Under the pieces are notes generated by a model that ran no database searches, was not told the origin of the DNA, and worked only from the letters and a program-made list of their open reading frames with translations. 37,979 bases of DNA from Candidatus Cloacimonadota bacterium (lineage in GTDB: Bacteria; Cloacimonadota; Cloacimonadia; Cloacimonadales; JAQVBK01), in assembly GCA_028690365.1 (NCBI GenBank), contig JAQVBK010000005.1, positions 1-37,979 of the forward strand, written 5' to 3'. Shown in pieces: positions 19,785-29,023 of the stretch (within the stretch, counting starts at the first letter, position 1; each line of letters starts with the position of its first letter). Both the position numbers and the translations under genes were made by a program.

Positions 19785-21647
19785 ATGTCTGTAAATAGAG
19801 TTGATGTCCTACTTTGCTGCGGTTCCGGTTGTATTTCTGCCGGAGCTTTGAAGATCAGGGACAAAATGAAAGAAGTTTTGAAAGAAAAGGATATTTTGCA
19901 TGAAGTAAACATCATTGAAACAGGATGTATGGGTCCTTGTGATTACGGTCCGGTGATGATGATATATCCTGAAGGAATTTTCTATAAAAAGCTGACAGTC
20001 GATGATGTCGAAGAGATAGTTGACGAACATTTTCTGAAGGGTAGACCTGTTAAAAGACTCATGATGACTGAAAACAGTGGCAAAGTCGTAACTGCTACCA
20101 AAGATATACCTTTCTACAAAAAACAGGTAAAAGTGGCTTTGGAAAACTGTGGATATCTTAATCCTGAGAGCATAGAAGAATATATAGCTTTGGGTGGCTA
20201 TGAAGCACTTGGTAAAATACTGACAGAAATGACACCCGAATCAGTAATTGACACAGTAAAAAAATCCGGTCTCAGGGGAAGAGGTGGCGGCGGTTTCTCT
20301 ACCGGTGCAAAATGGGGATTTGTCCGCAGTGCAAAGGGTAGTCCAAAATACGTTATATGTAATGGAGATGAAGGAGACCCCGGAGCTTTCATGGATAGGT
20401 CTCTTTTGGAAGGAGATCCTCACAGAGTATTAGAAGGAATAATAATTGCAGGTTACGCTGTTGGAGCTGAGAAGGCTTTTTTCTACATCAGAGCTGAGTA
20501 TCCGCTTGCTATCAATCGAATTAAATTGGCTATTGCAAAAGCAAAAGAAGTTGGATTGCTAGGTGAGAATATTTTCGGATCAGGCTTTTCATTCGATGCA
20601 GAAGTAAGAACCGGAGCTGGAGCATTTGTATGCGGAGAAGAAACCGCTCTGATTGCATCAATCCAGGGAGAAAGAGGTCAACCGGTATCAAAGCCTCCTT
20701 TCCCTGCTAATAAAGGATTATGGAATCAACCCACTCTTGTCAACAATGTTGAGACAATAGCAAATCTTTCCACTATTTTCAGGAAGGGAGCTGAGTGGTT
20801 TGCCGGAATGGGAACGGAAACAAGTAAAGGTACAAAAGTATTTGCTCTAACCGGTGATTTGAAAAACACTGGATTGGTTGAAGTCCCAATGGGAATAAGT
20901 CTACATGATCTAATTTTTGATGTTGGCGGTGGAATATCCGGTGGCGGAAAATTTAAAGCTGTTCAATTGGGTGGACCTTCCGGTGGGTGTTTAACTTCAG
21001 ATCATCTTGATGTCAAAATCAATTATGAATCTTTGAAAGAAAAAGGAGCAATGATGGGCTCCGGTGGTGTCATTGTCATGAATGACAGCAATTGTATGGT
21101 CAATGTGGCAAAATTCTTCCTGGAATTTTCTGTCGAAGAATCTTGCGGAAAATGTTCCCCTTGTCGTCTTGGCTTAAAACAAATGCACGGAATTCTGGAT
21201 AGGATAACAAAAGGAGAGGGTGAACCAGGTGACATTGAGAAACTGGAAAAACTTGGAAATACGATCAAACAAACATCATTGTGCGGTCTGGGTCAAACTG
21301 CCCCCAATCCTGTTCTTAGTACAATCAGATACTTTAGGAACGAGTATGAATCCCACATTAAAGATAAGAGCTGTGCAGCTAAAGTCTGTACCGCTCTCAT
21401 AAATTTTTCAATTGATAAAGACAAATGTATCGGATGTTCTCTGTGTGCTCAAAAATGCCCTGTTAAATGTATAGATGGTAACAGAGAGAAAAAATACACT
21501 ATTGATCAGATTAACTGTGTTCAATGCGGTAGCTGTATGGATGTCTGTCCGGTCAAAGCAATTAATAAAATTCCCGGAATGCATCCTCTGATGATTGCCC
21601 ACAAACAGAAACTAAAGTTCAATCATTCCAATCTGGATGAAGATTAA
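19785..21647 (+). CDS. NuoF-like NADH-binding flavoprotein subunit with C-terminal 2[4Fe-4S] ferredoxin domain (HydB/HndC-like)
   Basis: [26 protein letters not shown]-terminal CCGSGC...CMGPCDYG, C-terminal CIGCSLCAQKCPVKC and CVQCGSCMDVCP. Confidence 0.93.
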   Translation: MSVNRVDVLLCCGSGCISAGALKIRDKMKEVLKEKDILHEVNIIETGCMGPCDYGPVMMIYPEGIFYKKLTVDDVEEIVDEHFLKGRPVKRLMMTENSGKVVTATKDIPFYKKQVKVALENCGYLNPESIEEYIALGGYEALGKILTEMTPESVIDTVKKSGLRGRGGGGFSTGAKWGFVRSAKGSPKYVICNGDEGDPGAFMDRSLLEGDPHRVLEGIIIAGYAVGAEKAFFYIRAEYPLAINRIKLAIAKAKEVGLLGENIFGSGFSFDAEVRTGAGAFVCGEETALIASIQGERGQPVSKPPFPANKGLWNQPTLVNNVETIANLSTIFRKGAEWFAGMGTETSKGTKVFALTGDLKNTGLVEVPMGISLHDLIFDVGGGISGGGKFKAVQLGGPSGGCLTSDHLDVKINYESLKEKGAMMGSGGVIVMNDSNCMVNVAKFFLEFSVEESCGKCSPCRLGLKQMHGILDRITKGEGEPGDIEKLEKLGNTIKQTSLCGLGQTAPNPVLSTIRYFRNEYESHIKDKSCAAKVCTALINFSIDKDKCIGCSLCAQKCPVKCIDGNREKKYTIDQINCVQCGSCMDVCPVKAINKIPGMHPLMIAHKQKLKFNHSNLDED

Positions 21648-21659
21648 AGAGGAGACAAT

Positions 21660-22121
21660 ATGTACGAAAATATTATTCATAAGCACAAACCTGCCCCAGA
21701 CAATTTGATCTACATACTACATGATATACAGGATTGTCATCCTCAGCATTATATAACAGAAACAGCTGCAACAGAAGTGGCTCACTATCTCAATGTTCCT
21801 GTTTCTCATGTTTATGGAGTTATCACTTTCTACACAATGTTCAGTACTAAACCTAGAGGGAAAAATATTATCAGACTTTGTGAATCACCACCCTGTCACT
21901 TAAAAGGTTCTGACAATATTCTCAGAAAATTGAAAGAATTACTCAAAATAAAGAAGACCGGTGAAACTTCTGCTGATGGATTATTCACTCTTGAAACATG
22001 TGCTTGTCTCGGAGTATGCGGAAATGCTCCGGTGATCATGGTAAATGAAACAGTATATGGTGACCTAACCGAAGATAAAGTGGAAGTAATTATCGAAAAA
22101 GTTCGAGGGGGAAAATCATGA
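21660..22121 (+). CDS. Second NuoE-like [2Fe-2S] subunit
   Basis: HVYGVITFYTMFSTKPRGKN, CESPPCHLKG...CACLGVCGNAPV. Confidence 0.88.
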   Translation: MYENIIHKHKPAPDNLIYILHDIQDCHPQHYITETAATEVAHYLNVPVSHVYGVITFYTMFSTKPRGKNIIRLCESPPCHLKGSDNILRKLKELLKIKKTGETSADGLFTLETCACLGVCGNAPVIMVNETVYGDLTEDKVEVIIEKVRGGKS

Positions 22122-23689
22122 AATTCTACCGAACACACATATTAATCGGAGTAGATGAATACTCAATCCAGTCCGGAGTTGATAAGATTCAGCAAGCTCT
22201 CAGGCAGGAACTGTCAAAGTATAAACTTGAAGATGAGATTGGTATCCTCGAAACTGGATCTCTGGGTTATTTCCGGCAAGGTGTATGTTTCTCGGTCTTC
22301 CCCGATAACATTACTTATGTGAATGTGAAAATTGAAGATATTGCCGAACTCGTCAGTGAACACTTTTTGAAAGGCAGACCTCTGCGACGACTCATTCTCA
22401 AAGAAGTAAAAAACAATTCTTACGACTTCAATTACAAAAAGAGAATAGTGTTAGAAAATTCAGGACTGATAAATCCTGAGAGTATTGATGATTATCTTGG
22501 GGTTGGTGGTTATGAGGCTTTGGAAAAAGCTCTTACTGAAATGAAACCATCTGACATTATCACCGAAGTAAAAAACTCCGGTTTGAGAGGACGTGGCGGT
22601 GCCGGTTTTCCGACCGGTTTAAAATGGAGCTTTACTGCACCTATAGATTCAGATCAGAAATATCTGGTTATAAATGCTGATGAAGGAGAACCAGGAACCT
22701 TCAAAGACAGATTGATTATGGAAGGTGATCCACACAAATTGCTGGAAGGAATAATGATTACTTGTTATGCAATTGGAGCATCTAAAGCTTATATCTATAT
22801 TCGCGGTGAATACAAACTTTGTATTCAAAGATTGCAAAAAGCAATTGATCAGGCAAGAGAATATGGACTTCTGGGTAAGAACATATTTGGTTGTGGACTT
22901 GACCTTGATATTGATATCAAGGTTGGAGCCGGAGCATATGTATGCGGAGAAGAAACTGCACTTATAGAATCTCTGGAAGGGAAAAGAGGTAATCCTCGCC
23001 TAAAACCACCCTTCCCTGGCGTAAAGGGAGTTTGGCAAAAACCTACCGTTGTTAACAATGTTGAAACTATTGCTAATGTACCTTCCATTATAAAAAAGGG
23101 TGCAGACTGGTTTGCTGCAATAGGTCCTAAAAAATCAACCGGTACAAAGGTTTATACTATTATGGGTGATGTTAACATGCCCGGTCTTACTGAAGTAGAA
23201 ATGGGTACGACTCTTAGAACTATTATAGATAATTATGCCGGTGGAATGAAAGATGGAAGCGGTTTCAAAGCTGCTCTGGTCGGTGGAGCTGCCGGAGCTT
23301 TCATCCCTGAAGATCAGCTTGACATTCAAATGGATTATGAGAGTCTGAAAGATTTTTCAGCAGTATTAGGTTCCGGGGCAATATTGGTGCTGAATAAAGA
23401 TACAGACATTACACAGATGCTTTATTCAATCATAAAATTCTTCCGGCATGAATCGTGTGGGAAATGCTCACCTTGTCGCCTGGGAACACAGAAACTGATG
23501 AAATTGATGAAAATTATCAGAAAAGATGGTAACGATAAGCTCTTGGATGAATTGTTAACTACCGCTCAGGTAATGGCAGAAACTTCTTTCTGTGCATTGG
23601 GACAATCACCTATCCTGCCAATAAAAAGTGCTTTAAACAATTTCAGATCAGAGTTTTTAGAAAAGAAAATACAGTCGGAGGAAAAATGA
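22118..23689 (+). CDS. Second NuoF-like flavoprotein subunit lacking the accessory Fe-S domains
   Basis: [35 protein letters not shown]; no C-terminal ferredoxin, and N-terminal thioredoxin-like region lacks the cysteines of the first paralog. Confidence 0.9.
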   Translation: MKFYRTHILIGVDEYSIQSGVDKIQQALRQELSKYKLEDEIGILETGSLGYFRQGVCFSVFPDNITYVNVKIEDIAELVSEHFLKGRPLRRLILKEVKNNSYDFNYKKRIVLENSGLINPESIDDYLGVGGYEALEKALTEMKPSDIITEVKNSGLRGRGGAGFPTGLKWSFTAPIDSDQKYLVINADEGEPGTFKDRLIMEGDPHKLLEGIMITCYAIGASKAYIYIRGEYKLCIQRLQKAIDQAREYGLLGKNIFGCGLDLDIDIKVGAGAYVCGEETALIESLEGKRGNPRLKPPFPGVKGVWQKPTVVNNVETIANVPSIIKKGADWFAAIGPKKSTGTKVYTIMGDVNMPGLTEVEMGTTLRTIIDNYAGGMKDGSGFKAALVGGAAGAFIPEDQLDIQMDYESLKDFSAVLGSGAILVLNKDTDITQMLYSIIKFFRHESCGKCSPCRLGTQKLMKLMKIIRKDGNDKLLDELLTTAQVMAETSFCALGQSPILPIKSALNNFRSEFLEKKIQSEEK

Positions 23690-25500
23690 AGATGATATCA
23701 GTAACAATAAATGATGTAACCCTTGAAGTTCAGGAAAACACAACAATTCTTCAGGCAGCTAAGAAAGCCGGATTCTCAATACCCACACTCTGTTATCACG
23801 AAGATTTGAAACCTACTTCCGCATGTGGAATTTGTGTGGTAGAAGTAGAAGGTTCGCCAACTCCTAAAAGATCATGTTCAACCCCGGTTTGGGAAGGGAT
23901 GAAAGTAAAAACTAATACAAAACATTTGCGAGAACTCAGAAAATCATTATTGGAGCTGATTCTTGCAGATCATGACGTCTCCTGTCCTACCTGCGTGGCA
24001 AATGGCAAATGTGAATTACAGAGTCTGGCATATACAATGAACATTGATACAACCAAAATTACACCATTACTCCAGAGACGAGAGGTAGATTACTCAAGCT
24101 ATTCTATCGTGAGAGATCCAAACAAATGTATTAACTGTGGAAGGTGTATTCAGGTATGCAGTGAACTACAAACCGTAAATGCATTAACTTTCTCCGGACG
24201 AGGTTTTGATTCTGTGGTGGATACAGCCTTCAATCTGGGCATGTCTAACAGTGTTTGTGTAAACTGTGGACAATGTACGGTCTATTGTCCTACCGGAGCT
24301 CTACGTGAGAAAGATGATACAGATTTTGTTTGGGAAGCACTTATGGATGAGAAGAAACATGTTATAGTACAGGAAGCACCTTCAATCAGAGCATCTCTTG
24401 GTGAAGAATTCGGAATGGAATTTGCCGAAATCAACATTGGAAAAATGTACGCAGCTCTGAAGAGATTGGGCTTTAATGCTATATTCGATACTAATTTCTC
24501 AGCCGACTTAACAATCATCGAAGAAGGAACTGAAGTTATAAACCGAATTCTGAACAACGGCAAGCTACCGTGCATAACTTCATGTTCACCGGGATGGATT
24601 AAATTCATGGAAACTTTTTTCCCTGATCTGGCCTGCAATGTATCTACCGCAAAATCACCTCAACAAATGATGGGAGCATTGGCAAAAACATACTATGCTC
24701 AGAAACAGGGAATAGATCCCGCCAACATTGTTTCAGTTTCAATTATGCCCTGTACTGCAAAGAAGTTTGAAAGTAAGAGATCAGAACATTCTGATTCCGG
24801 CTATAACGATGTTGACTATGTTCTGACCACCCGAGAATTTATAAGAATGTTGAAAGAAGCAGGGATAAATCTTAAAGATCTTCCGGAAGAAGAGCCCTTC
24901 TACGCTATGTCAGAGCACACAGGTGCCGGTACAATTTTTGGAGCAACCGGTGGAGTTATGGAAGCTGCACTTCGCTCAGTATATTTCTTAACTTCCGGCA
25001 AGAATCTTGAAGACGTAGAAATAAAAGCTGTCAGAGGGTTGAAAGGAATTAAAGAAGCAGAAGTTGATATCCCTCTGAAAAAAGAGGTAGCAGATAAGGT
25101 TGGAGCAGACACTTTTAAAGCAAAGGTCGCAGTTGCTCATGGACTTGGCAATGCCCGAAAATTGATGGAGAAAATTCAGGAACAGATCAAAGAAACCGGC
25201 AAAAGCGAATATACCTTCGTCGAAATTATGGCTTGTCCGGGAGGATGTGTTGGTGGCGGCGGTCAACCTTTTGGAAACTCCATGGCTATGCGTGCCAGAC
25301 GAGGTGAATCTCTTTACAATGATGACAGAAAACTAAAACACAGACAATCTCATGAAAACGACTCAGTGTGGCAGCTTTACAAAGATTTTATCGGAGAACC
25401 CGGATCAGAAAAAGCGCACAAACTCCTTCATACACATTATTATGAAAGAGATCAGTTTAAAGGACAAGTAGTAGAAGAAATTAAGTGTAAACACAGTTAA
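23686..25500 (+). CDS. [FeFe]-hydrogenase catalytic subunit (HydA/HndD-like)
   Basis: N-terminal 2Fe-2S, HC3-type and 2[4Fe-4S] clusters (CINCGRCIQVC, CVNCGQCTVYCP), H-cluster motifs TSCSPGW, MPCTAKKFE, EIMACPGGCVGGGGQP, C-terminal small-subunit-like tail. Confidence 0.95.
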   Translation: MKMISVTINDVTLEVQENTTILQAAKKAGFSIPTLCYHEDLKPTSACGICVVEVEGSPTPKRSCSTPVWEGMKVKTNTKHLRELRKSLLELILADHDVSCPTCVANGKCELQSLAYTMNIDTTKITPLLQRREVDYSSYSIVRDPNKCINCGRCIQVCSELQTVNALTFSGRGFDSVVDTAFNLGMSNSVCVNCGQCTVYCPTGALREKDDTDFVWEALMDEKKHVIVQEAPSIRASLGEEFGMEFAEINIGKMYAALKRLGFNAIFDTNFSADLTIIEEGTEVINRILNNGKLPCITSCSPGWIKFMETFFPDLACNVSTAKSPQQMMGALAKTYYAQKQGIDPANIVSVSIMPCTAKKFESKRSEHSDSGYNDVDYVLTTREFIRMLKEAGINLKDLPEEEPFYAMSEHTGAGTIFGATGGVMEAALRSVYFLTSGKNLEDVEIKAVRGLKGIKEAEVDIPLKKEVADKVGADTFKAKVAVAHGLGNARKLMEKIQEQIKETGKSEYTFVEIMACPGGCVGGGGQPFGNSMAMRARRGESLYNDDRKLKHRQSHENDSVWQLYKDFIGEPGSEKAHKLLHTHYYERDQFKGQVVEEIKCKHS

Positions 25501-25510
25501 TAAACGTTGA

Positions 25511-25527
25511 GTCCCCCTTTGGGGGAC
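25511..25527 (+). terminator. GC-rich hairpin after the hydrogenase operon
   Basis: GTCCCCC-ttt-GGGGGAC followed by a T-rich but imperfect tract. Confidence 0.55.
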
Positions 25528-25665
25528 ATCTTATTGTTTAGTTGTGTATCCTATATAAATATGTTGTTTGTAAATTTGATAAAAAAAGAGATATTTTAAT
25601 CATCTCTAGAAAAAATTACTCTTTTGTTTGATATGAAAGAGCTGAAAATTAATGTAATTAACTTT

Positions 25666-25785
25666 GTCTGTTATCGGATTTTCTAATAACCGGCAATAGA
25701 ATTCTCGGCAACCTAAGGTGCAGGTTAATTCTAACACCAAGGGATGACGGACCCTTACCTTCATCTCTTGGATGGAGGTTTTTTT
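25666..25785 (+). promoter_or_regulatory. Candidate riboswitch/attenuator leader of the [FeFe]-hydrogenase maturation operon
   Basis: P1 GTCTGTTATC (25666-25675)/GATGACGGAC (25743-25752); hairpin AGAATT..AACCT-aaggtgc-AGGTT-AATTCT (25698-25732); antiterminator CCAAGGGATGA (25737-25747)/TCATCTCTTGG (25761-25771); terminator ACCTTCATC-tcttg-GATGGAGGT followed by T7 (25757-25785). Confidence 0.75.
25757..25785 (+). terminator. Intrinsic terminator embedding the RBS of the downstream gene
   Basis: 9-bp stem ACCTTCATC/GATGGAGGT (one G-U) with 5-nt loop and T-tract ending immediately before ATG at 25786. Confidence 0.8.
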
Positions 25786-26034
25786 ATGAGTAAAAGTATT
25801 CATACCATCTCAATCATAATTTATGATAGAGATACCGCATTTAAAGCAGTCACAGCAATTCTGCATGACTTTGCTACCGACATCCTTCTTAGAGTTGGTT
25901 ATCCCATGAAAGAAAAAAACATCGCAATTATTTTTCTAATTACTGAAATGACAAATGATGAAATTGGAGCAATCTCGGGTAAATTAGGGCAGATAGAATC
26001 TGTAAGAGTTAAATCAACCTCATTAAAAATCTAA
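25786..26034 (+). CDS. TM1266-like iron-only hydrogenase system regulator
   Basis: MSKSIHTISIIIYDRDTAFKAVTAILHDFATDILLRVGYPMKEKNIAIIFLI..., ~80 aa, directly upstream of hydG. Confidence 0.82.
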   Translation: MSKSIHTISIIIYDRDTAFKAVTAILHDFATDILLRVGYPMKEKNIAIIFLITEMTNDEIGAISGKLGQIESVRVKSTSLKI

Positions 26035-26044
26035 AGGAGAAAAC

Positions 26045-27583
26045 ATGTCCGACTTAAATGTTAAGGATTGGGTTAAACAAGTTATAAAACAGGATGAAAT
26101 TGATAAATATCTTGTTGACGGTAAAGACTTCATTGATGAAGAAACAATCAAACAGGAATTAGAACATAACAAAAAACCGGATAAATCAAAAATTAGAGAC
26201 ATTATATCTAAATCTCTCGAAATCAAGAGACTTTCTCCTTCAGAAACCGCAGCACTGATTAATGTAAAAGATGAAGAGCTCTGGGAGGAAATGTATGAGA
26301 AAGCACTTGAAGTTAAAAAAAGAGTATATGATAACCGAATCGTATTCTTTGCCCCATTGTACCTTTCAAATCTATGTGTAAATAATTGTTCATACTGTGG
26401 CTTCCGAACTGAAAATTGTAATGAAACCAGAAAAATACTTAGTATGGATGAAATCAAAAAAGAGACTTCAGTTGTAGTATCTGAGGGACACAAAAGAATG
26501 ATTGCGGTTTGGGGTGAACACCCAAGTTCTGACATCGATTATATGGTCGACTCAATGAAAGCAATATATGAGGTTAAAGAAAAAGCACCCAACGGACCGG
26601 GATATGGTTCAATAAGAAGAATAAATATCAATGCAGCTCCCATGAAAACAGCGGATTTAAAAAAGCTGTGGGAAGTTGGCGTTGGCACATATCAGGTTTT
26701 TCAGGAAACTTACCACAAACCTACATATAGAAAAGTACATCCTCCACAGACTATAAAGGGCAATTACCAATGGCGTCTGTATGCTTTGCACCGTGCTATG
26801 GACGCTGGTATTGATGATGTTGCAACTGGAGCATTATTCGGATTGTATGACTGGCAGTTTGAAGTAATGGGTTTGCTTTATCATGCTATAGATTTGGAAC
26901 GACAGTTTGGAATTGGTCCTCACACTGTTTCATTCCCCCGCTTAATGCATGCTGCAGGGTCTGATGTTGCAGAAAAATCCCCATATCTTGTTTCTGATGC
27001 TGATTTAAAGAAGATAATTACCATTTTAAGACTATCTATTCCTTACACAGGGCTAATAATCACCGCCAGAGAAAATGCAAGCCTGAGACGGGATTTAATC
27101 CAGGTTGGCTGTACACAGACTGATGCCTCTACCAGAATAGGAATTGGTGGTTACAATGAAGCGCTAAAAAAATGGAAGGAATTACAGGAAGAATCAGACA
27201 CTCAGGAAGAATTTAAACAGCAATTTGTTTTGGGAGATACAAGAAGACTGGATGCCGTCATCAAAGAATTGACCGAAATGGGTATTATAACTTCATTCTG
27301 TACTGCTGGTTACAGATGCGGAAGAACCGGCGATAAAATCATGAATCTGTTAACTAATTGTATTGAAGGAAAATTCTGCAAACTTAACGCAATTCTCACT
27401 TTCAGAGAGTACCTGGAAGATTATGCAAGTCCGGAAACCAAAAAAGCCGGAGTTCTTCTTCTAGAAAAAGAAATGGCAGAAGTCAGCAAATATGATTGGT
27501 TTACCAAACACCCCGAAATAGTTAAGGAATTCCATAAACTCTATGAAAAGATTTCATCAGGGAAAAGAGACCTGTATATTTAG
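26045..27583 (+). CDS. hydG: [FeFe]-hydrogenase H-cluster radical SAM maturase HydG (tyrosine lyase)
   Basis: CVNNCSYCGFR radical SAM motif, C-terminal CTAGYRCGRTGDKIM...CKLNAILTFREYLEDY. Confidence 0.96.
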   Translation: MSDLNVKDWVKQVIKQDEIDKYLVDGKDFIDEETIKQELEHNKKPDKSKIRDIISKSLEIKRLSPSETAALINVKDEELWEEMYEKALEVKKRVYDNRIVFFAPLYLSNLCVNNCSYCGFRTENCNETRKILSMDEIKKETSVVVSEGHKRMIAVWGEHPSSDIDYMVDSMKAIYEVKEKAPNGPGYGSIRRININAAPMKTADLKKLWEVGVGTYQVFQETYHKPTYRKVHPPQTIKGNYQWRLYALHRAMDAGIDDVATGALFGLYDWQFEVMGLLYHAIDLERQFGIGPHTVSFPRLMHAAGSDVAEKSPYLVSDADLKKIITILRLSIPYTGLIITARENASLRRDLIQVGCTQTDASTRIGIGGYNEALKKWKELQEESDTQEEFKQQFVLGDTRRLDAVIKELTEMGIITSFCTAGYRCGRTGDKIMNLLTNCIEGKFCKLNAILTFREYLEDYASPETKKAGVLLLEKEMAEVSKYDWFTKHPEIVKEFHKLYEKISSGKRDLYI

Positions 27584-27593
27584 GGGAAGTTAT

Positions 27594-27890
27594 ATGAGTA
27601 ACCGTAATGATATTGATCTAGCAACGATAATAAAGTCACTGAATGGAAATGCAATCGGTAAAATGAATCAACTTTCACATATTCTCAAAACAGAATACGA
27701 TATTGAACTCAATTTTTGTAACCTTGTGGGAAGACGCTGGTCATATTTTGCCGGGGAAAAAGACCTGTTCAGAGCGACAAAAAGAATCAAGCTGAATAAT
27801 TCCTTTGGTATTATTACAGATAGTTTCCTGGTACCTGAACTGGAAGAAGAATTAATCACTTTATCAAAGCAACTGTTTGATCTCAATTGA
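27594..27890 (+). CDS. Small conserved-position protein of unknown function inside the hyd maturation operon
   Basis: 98 aa from ATG 27594 with GGGG-type RBS; no recognised family. Confidence 0.75.
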   Translation: MSNRNDIDLATIIKSLNGNAIGKMNQLSHILKTEYDIELNFCNLVGRRWSYFAGEKDLFRATKRIKLNNSFGIITDSFLVPELEEELITLSKQLFDLN

Positions 27891-27976
27891 TGTTTAAGCT
27901 TTTTAAATACAGATATCAAACAAAATAATAGAAGAATCAGAATCGGAAAGCTCTACCACCGAGCAAAGGAGTAAGA

Positions 27977-29023
27977 ATTATCATCTCCAGAAAAGAAATA
28001 ATCGACATGCTTAAATCTGAAAACAACGAGCAGAATGAATTACACAAAAAGGCCTGTCTGGTTAGAAATAAAAATGCAACTAACTCTGTATACTTCAGAG
28101 GTTTGATTGAATTTTCAAACATCTGTCAGAATAACTGCTATTATTGCGGTATCAGAAAATCAAACACAAAAGTTAAACGCTATGAATTGACTGTAGACCA
28201 AATACTGATGTGCGTTGATTCATGTTATAGAAACAGAATCACATCAATAGTCCTGCAGTCAGGCGAAAGAACTGATAAAGAATTCACAGACTTTATTTTT
28301 AAAATTATCAACGAAATAAAAACTAAATTCCCTGATATTTTTATCACTCTCTCTGTCGGAGAATTACCTCGAGAAATATACGAAGAGTTATTCAGATTGG
28401 GCGTACAGCGATATCTGCTGAGAATCGAAACTTCAGATGAGCAACACTACTATAAACTGCACCCGGACACAATGAGTTTTAAAAACCGGCTTCGTTGCCT
28501 CAATGATCTGAAAGAAATTGGATATCAGGTTGGTACAGGAGTAATGATAAATTCCCCATTTCAAAAAATTGAAAATCTGGCTGACGATATACTTTTTTTT
28601 AGAGATATCGACATTGACATGTGCGGAATGGGTCCATTTATTCCTCATTCAGAAACACGGTTTGCCAATTACAATTATAATAGGGAACAATCCTTAAATC
28701 TTGGTCTCAATATGATATCAGCGTTAAGAATAACTATGCCCGATATCAATATTGCTGCTACTACCGCCCTGGAGACAATCTCTAACTGTGGCAGAAAACT
28801 TGGATTGATGGCTGGTGCAAATGTTATTATGCCTCAGTTTTCTCCGTTCTCCACCAGAAAGGAATACTTTTTGTATAACGACAAACCTGTAGGAACTGAA
28901 GACGATACTGACCTTATAAACAGTTTGAAGCAAGTGTGCAAAGAAAGCGGAATGATTCCAGGTTTTGAAGATCCGGGGAGTTCCCTTCATTTCCAGAGGA
29001 GAAGACATGGCAAAATACATTGA
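27977..29023 (+). CDS. hydE: [FeFe]-hydrogenase H-cluster radical SAM maturase HydE
   Basis: IEFSNICQNNCYYCGIRKSN radical SAM motif; start proposed at ATT 27977 (AAAGGAG upstream), ORF track start is 28007. Confidence 0.88.
   Translation: MIISRKEIIDMLKSENNEQNELHKKACLVRNKNATNSVYFRGLIEFSNICQNNCYYCGIRKSNTKVKRYELTVDQILMCVDSCYRNRITSIVLQSGERTDKEFTDFIFKIINEIKTKFPDIFITLSVGELPREIYEELFRLGVQRYLLRIETSDEQHYYKLHPDTMSFKNRLRCLNDLKEIGYQVGTGVMINSPFQKIENLADDILFFRDIDIDMCGMGPFIPHSETRFANYNYNREQSLNLGLNMISALRITMPDINIAATTALETISNCGRKLGLMAGANVIMPQFSPFSTRKEYFLYNDKPVGTEDDTDLINSLKQVCKESGMIPGFEDPGSSLHFQRRRHGKIH

Noticed and set aside
25587-25610. AGAGAT..ATCTCT hairpin upstream of the leader
   Set aside because: Short AT-rich hairpin without a U-tract; no clear role, not reported as a terminator.
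25666-25752. Direct assignment of the leader as an S-box (SAM-I) riboswitch
   Set aside because: CGGCAACC/AAGGTGC/TTAATTC strings are present, but the conserved GAGGGA segment and kink-turn P2 are not visible; needs a covariance-model search.
25744-25785. Upstream in-frame start (MTDPYLHLLDGGFF) for the TM1266-like protein
   Set aside because: This extension lies within the antiterminator/terminator stems and has no separate RBS; ATG 25786 has GGAGG at good spacing. A short leader-peptide attenuation model was considered but the paired RNA structure fits better.
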